Shown here one piece after another: positions 61,299 through 64,000 of a stretch of DNA of 64,000 bases. The stretch is from Rhizosphaericola mali (GTDB lineage Bacteria; Bacteroidota; Bacteroidia; Chitinophagales; Chitinophagaceae). Below the pieces are notes generated by a model. It was not told where the DNA came from, did no database searches, and worked only from the letters and a program-made list of their open reading frames with translations. The stretch spans positions 2,728,001 through 2,792,000 of the forward strand of contig NZ_CP044016.1 of assembly GCF_004337365.2 (NCBI RefSeq), read 5' to 3'. Every line of letters begins with the position of its first letter. Within the stretch, counting starts at the first letter, position 1. A program made the position numbers and the translations under genes.

Positions 61299-62927
61299 AT
61301 GGCAATCGAACAATCCAATATTTCTTACGTTAATGGCATATCAACCATTCCATTATTGGGAGAAACCATCGGACAAAATTTAAAAAATACAGTATCTCAA
61401 TATCCAAATAATGAGGCATTAATTTGCTTTCATCAAAATTATAGAGCAACATACCAAGAATTCTGGAATCAAACTACAGAAATATCTAAAGCGCTAATAC
61501 AGAATGGCATTAAACTTGGTGATCGCGTTGGAATATGGGCGTTAAATCGTTATGAATGGGTGCTATTACAATATGCCACAGCAAGAATCGGAGCTATTTT
61601 AGTCAATGTAAATCCAGCCTATCGTAGTTCGGAATTTATTTTTGCAATGAATCAATCTGGAGTTAAACTTCTAGTATCTGCGCAATCTTTTAAAACGAGC
61701 AACTATGTAGAAATTATCAATGAATCCCTAAAGGATTGTTCAGAGTTAAAGCAAATCATTTATTTGGATAAAGATTGGGACAATTTCTTAGTTTCTGGTA
61801 AGGACATTTCAGATAATGAATTATCAGAGGCAGAAGAAAAAGTTCAATTTGATGATCCTGTAAACATTCAATATACATCAGGTACAACGGGTTTCCCAAA
61901 AGGAGTAACACTCTCTCATCACAATATTTTAAACAATGGGTATTTCATCGGCATTCGCATTAAATACACCAATAAAGATAGAGTCTGCATCCCAGTTCCC
62001 TTTTATCATTGCTTTGGAATGGTTATTGGCAATTTATGCTGTACATCGCATGGAGCTACGATGGTTATTCCATCGGAAAGTTTCGATCCAACAGCAACAT
62101 TAATAGCAGTAGAACAAGAAAAATGTACCTCACTTTATGGTGTACCAACAATGTTTATTTCAGAATTACAATTACCAGACTTTGACAAATATGATTTGAG
62201 TCATTTACGCACAGGAGTAATGGCAGGATCTCCATGCCCTGTAGAAATCATGCGCCAAGTGCAAGATAAAATGAATATGAAAGAAGTCAGTATCTGTTAT
62301 GGTATGACTGAAACCTCTCCAGTAAGCACACAAACACAAATAGGCGCACCTATTGAGAAACAAGTTACTACGGTGGGCACGGTACAAGATCATTTGGAAA
62401 TAAAAATTGTCCATCCTAAATCAGGCAAAATAGTTCCTATTGGCGAATTGGGAGAACTTTGTACTAGAGGTTATTCTGTTATGTTAAAATATTGGAATAA
62501 TGTGGACGGCACCTTAGCAGTTATTGATGAAGGGCGATGGATGCACACAGGCGATGAAGCCATGATAGACCAAGAAGGCTATATTACCATCACAGGAAGA
62601 ATAAAAGATGTCATTATTCGTGGTGGCGAAAACATTTCACCTAGAGAATTAGAAGAATTTTTATATAGTCATCCAGCCATTGAGAACGTACAAGTAATCG
62701 GCGTGCCTGATGACAAATTTGGAGAAGCCGTTATGGCTTGGATTAAGTTGAAACAAAATAATGAAGCTATAACAGAAAAAGAATTATTAGCCTATTGTAA
62801 GAACAAAATTGCGTACTATAAAATCCCTAAATATTGGAAGTTTGTAACCGATTTTCCAATGACAATTTCTGGAAAAATACGAAAAAATGAAATGCGAGAT
62901 ATTTCAGTAAAAGAATTAGGTCTATAA
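61299..62927 (+). CDS. AMP-binding acyl-CoA synthetase
   Basis: 542 residues, typical for a fatty-acyl-CoA ligase. The adenylate-forming signature reads YTSGTTGFPKGVTLSHHN near 191-208. YGMTETSPVS near 334, the hinge GDEAMIDQEGYITITGRIKD near 410-430, IIRGGENISPRELEEFL near 431, and the catalytic lysine in MTISGKIRKNEM near 524 follow. It activates a carboxylic acid with ATP and CoA; the chain length is not determined. It lies 20 bp after the DUF4296 gene, possibly in the same transcript. Confidence 0.92.
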   Translation: MAIEQSNISYVNGISTIPLLGETIGQNLKNTVSQYPNNEALICFHQNYRATYQEFWNQTTEISKALIQNGIKLGDRVGIWALNRYEWVLLQYATARIGAILVNVNPAYRSSEFIFAMNQSGVKLLVSAQSFKTSNYVEIINESLKDCSELKQIIYLDKDWDNFLVSGKDISDNELSEAEEKVQFDDPVNIQYTSGTTGFPKGVTLSHHNILNNGYFIGIRIKYTNKDRVCIPVPFYHCFGMVIGNLCCTSHGATMVIPSESFDPTATLIAVEQEKCTSLYGVPTMFISELQLPDFDKYDLSHLRTGVMAGSPCPVEIMRQVQDKMNMKEVSICYGMTETSPVSTQTQIGAPIEKQVTTVGTVQDHLEIKIVHPKSGKIVPIGELGELCTRGYSVMLKYWNNVDGTLAVIDEGRWMHTGDEAMIDQEGYITITGRIKDVIIRGGENISPRELEEFLYSHPAIENVQVIGVPDDKFGEAVMAWIKLKQNNEAITEKELLAYCKNKIAYYKIPKYWKFVTDFPMTISGKIRKNEMRDISVKELGL

Positions 62928-63016
62928 GTTTTTTTGCACATTTGTTAAGAAAAATAAAATATATAATTTTTATCTAAAATATAATTTCTATACTTTAGCG
63001 GCAATTAACCATTACT

Positions 63017-63047
63017 AAGCCAACACCTAATCCATGTTGGCTTTTTT
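63017..63047 (+). terminator. Intrinsic terminator after the acyl-CoA synthetase gene
   Basis: AAGCCAACA (63017-63025) pairs with TGTTGGCTT (63035-63043), 9-nt loop, T run. The 220-bp gap 62928-63147 holds nothing else I can identify. Confidence 0.82.
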
Positions 63048-63147
63048 GGGCACTTTATTCAATGACAACGATCCTTTATTTATTCACATTATTGACTATT
63101 TAACTTTGAGTTAACATTGAAATACTTTCTTTGTCAAAAGTATATAT

Positions 63148-64000
63148 ATGAAAATAAAAATGAATGTGTTAGCCTTAACAAGCATTGTAGCTTGTTATAT
63201 GGTTGCATGTAAAAAACAAGACTACTCGACTACTACGCCCGTAAAAACTTACTCCGTAGAAGAAACATTCGAAACAGGAACCAAAGCTGCTTACAAAATT
63301 GCTGATGTAAATCTCTCAACCGGATCATGGTCATTTGATGACGCCTTGATTGGATCAACTACAGCAGATGCTAAAGAAGACAATGCTTCCGTGAGAATCA
63401 GAACTGGGAACATAACTACAAATTTTCAAATTAGTGGTTTGGAAAAAATATTTGTAAAAAGCGCAAAATACGGCAATGATGCAACTTCCACATGGCAAAT
63501 GCAAGTATCATCTGATAGTGGAAAAACGTTCATCCAATTAGGATCAGATATTACAGATACGTCAAAAACGCTACAACTTGATTCATTCGTTAATACAATG
63601 AGTAGCCCAGTCCAAGTAAGAATCGTGAAGACTGGAACAACAAGAATAAATGTTGACAATATCACCTTTGTAGGAACTGGAGAGTCTGGAATAAGTGTTG
63701 ACACTACTGATGGAGCATCTGATACTACCAACCAATCAACTGCGGCGGCGGCTAGATATGTGAATGCTGGCAGTGATGCACCTCCGAGTACTGGAGATAA
63801 CTCAAACTTACTTTTAGGCAATCCAACGGATGCAGATTCAATCATTACATTGGCAGATAATTATATGATCAATCAGCATTATTATATTGAATCATATAAC
63901 CATACTAGAAGTACGCCAAACTGGGTCGCATGGCACTTAGATGCTACAAATACTACTGCCGTAGTTAAAAGACAAGACAACTTTGCGGCTTGGGCAGGGT
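63148..64000 (+). CDS. Lipoprotein, DNA/RNA non-specific endonuclease-like, C-terminus beyond window
   Basis: 284 complete codons run to the right edge without a stop. The N-terminus has a signal peptide and lipobox (YMVACKKQ, Cys about residue 20). Residues 38-170 look like a beta-sandwich module (SVEETFETGTKAAYK, GSWSFDDALIGST, VRIVKTGTTRINVDNI) of the type found on extracellular hydrolases. A Ser/Thr-rich linker follows. From about 232, LLLGNPTDADS, YYIESYNHTRSTPNWVAWHLD and RQDNFAAWAG match the start of the NucA/EndoA-type non-specific nuclease domain. The DRGH-type active site would lie past base 64000, so activity cannot be judged. Confidence 0.78.
   Translation, partial: MKIKMNVLALTSIVACYMVACKKQDYSTTTPVKTYSVEETFETGTKAAYKIADVNLSTGSWSFDDALIGSTTADAKEDNASVRIRTGNITTNFQISGLEKIFVKSAKYGNDATSTWQMQVSSDSGKTFIQLGSDITDTSKTLQLDSFVNTMSSPVQVRIVKTGTTRINVDNITFVGTGESGISVDTTDGASDTTNQSTAAAARYVNAGSDAPPSTGDNSNLLLGNPTDADSIITLADNYMINQHYYIESYNHTRSTPNWVAWHLDATNTTAVVKRQDNFAAWAG

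Noticed and set aside
63426-63845. 139-residue open frame on the minus strand
   Set aside because: It lies opposite the nuclease-like lipoprotein gene, which has a signal peptide and family motifs; the minus frame has neither.

Overview
The window looks like a chromosomal piece of a low-GC Bacteroidota bacterium, most likely of the Chitinophagaceae type. The reasons are the AT-rich composition, the many TAnnTTTG (-7) promoters with an upstream TTTG/TTG (-33), and families typical of the phylum: GLPGLI protein, DUF4835, DUF4296, DUF2723, a Bacteroidota-type RpoZ, type B L31, and bS21 with an exceptional Shine-Dalgarno. The genus call is an inference.

Layout. 1-690: the 5' end of dnaA, running off the left edge, with a perfect DnaA box just upstream. 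690-1412: a secreted 5'-nucleotidase C-terminal-domain protein. 1.5-23.4 kb: an extracellular/capsular polysaccharide locus. It has a short plus-strand arm (rfbB-rfbC-rfbA-nucleotidyltransferase) and a long minus-strand operon reading wza-wzc-ugd-wzx-GT-GT-wzy-GT-GT-GT-GT-secreted glycan hydrolase-like protein-rfbB-rfbC-rfbA-glf. The two rfbBCA cassettes form a nearly identical 2.3-kb inverted repeat around the nucleotidyltransferase and glf. The pathway implied is Wzx/Wzy-dependent assembly from dTDP-sugar, UDP-glucuronate and UDP-galactofuranose. Neither rfbD nor a priming phosphoglycosyltransferase lies in the window.

23.7-26.5 kb: a TolC plus periplasmic-adaptor pair without its pump. 26.6-27.4 kb: a TIGR02757 protein. 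27.4-28.1 kb holds no protein gene but carries two paralogous units, each reading on the minus strand as promoter, ~190-nt RNA and intrinsic terminator. This is the best candidate in the window for something new; a 6S-like regulatory RNA is one possibility. 28.1-32.4 kb: MATE transporter, PriA, thioesterase. 32.4-32.95 kb: an intergenic repeat element related in inverted orientation to a second copy at 56.2-56.4 kb.

33-57 kb is mostly housekeeping: a DUF2723 glycosyltransferase-like membrane protein, a small DUF1328 membrane protein, photolyase, RDD protein, rpsO-pnp, two tRNA-Gln genes, YdcF, NUDIX, zinc metallopeptidase, OmpW-like barrel, rpsU, XerC/D recombinase, uppP, a UMF1-type MFS transporter, rpmE2, serA, rhomboid protease, and a GLPGLI protein with its outer-membrane barrel. 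56.5-63 kb: LolA-like carrier, then bamD-rpoZ, coaBC, DUF4835, DUF4296 and an acyl-CoA synthetase. The right edge cuts a lipoprotein that looks like a DNA/RNA non-specific endonuclease.

Several genes have a -7 box only 4-10 nt from the start codon, suggesting leaderless or nearly leaderless mRNAs. In contrast rpsU has a nine-base anti-SD match. No CRISPR array, rRNA, complete insertion sequence or prophage is visible.
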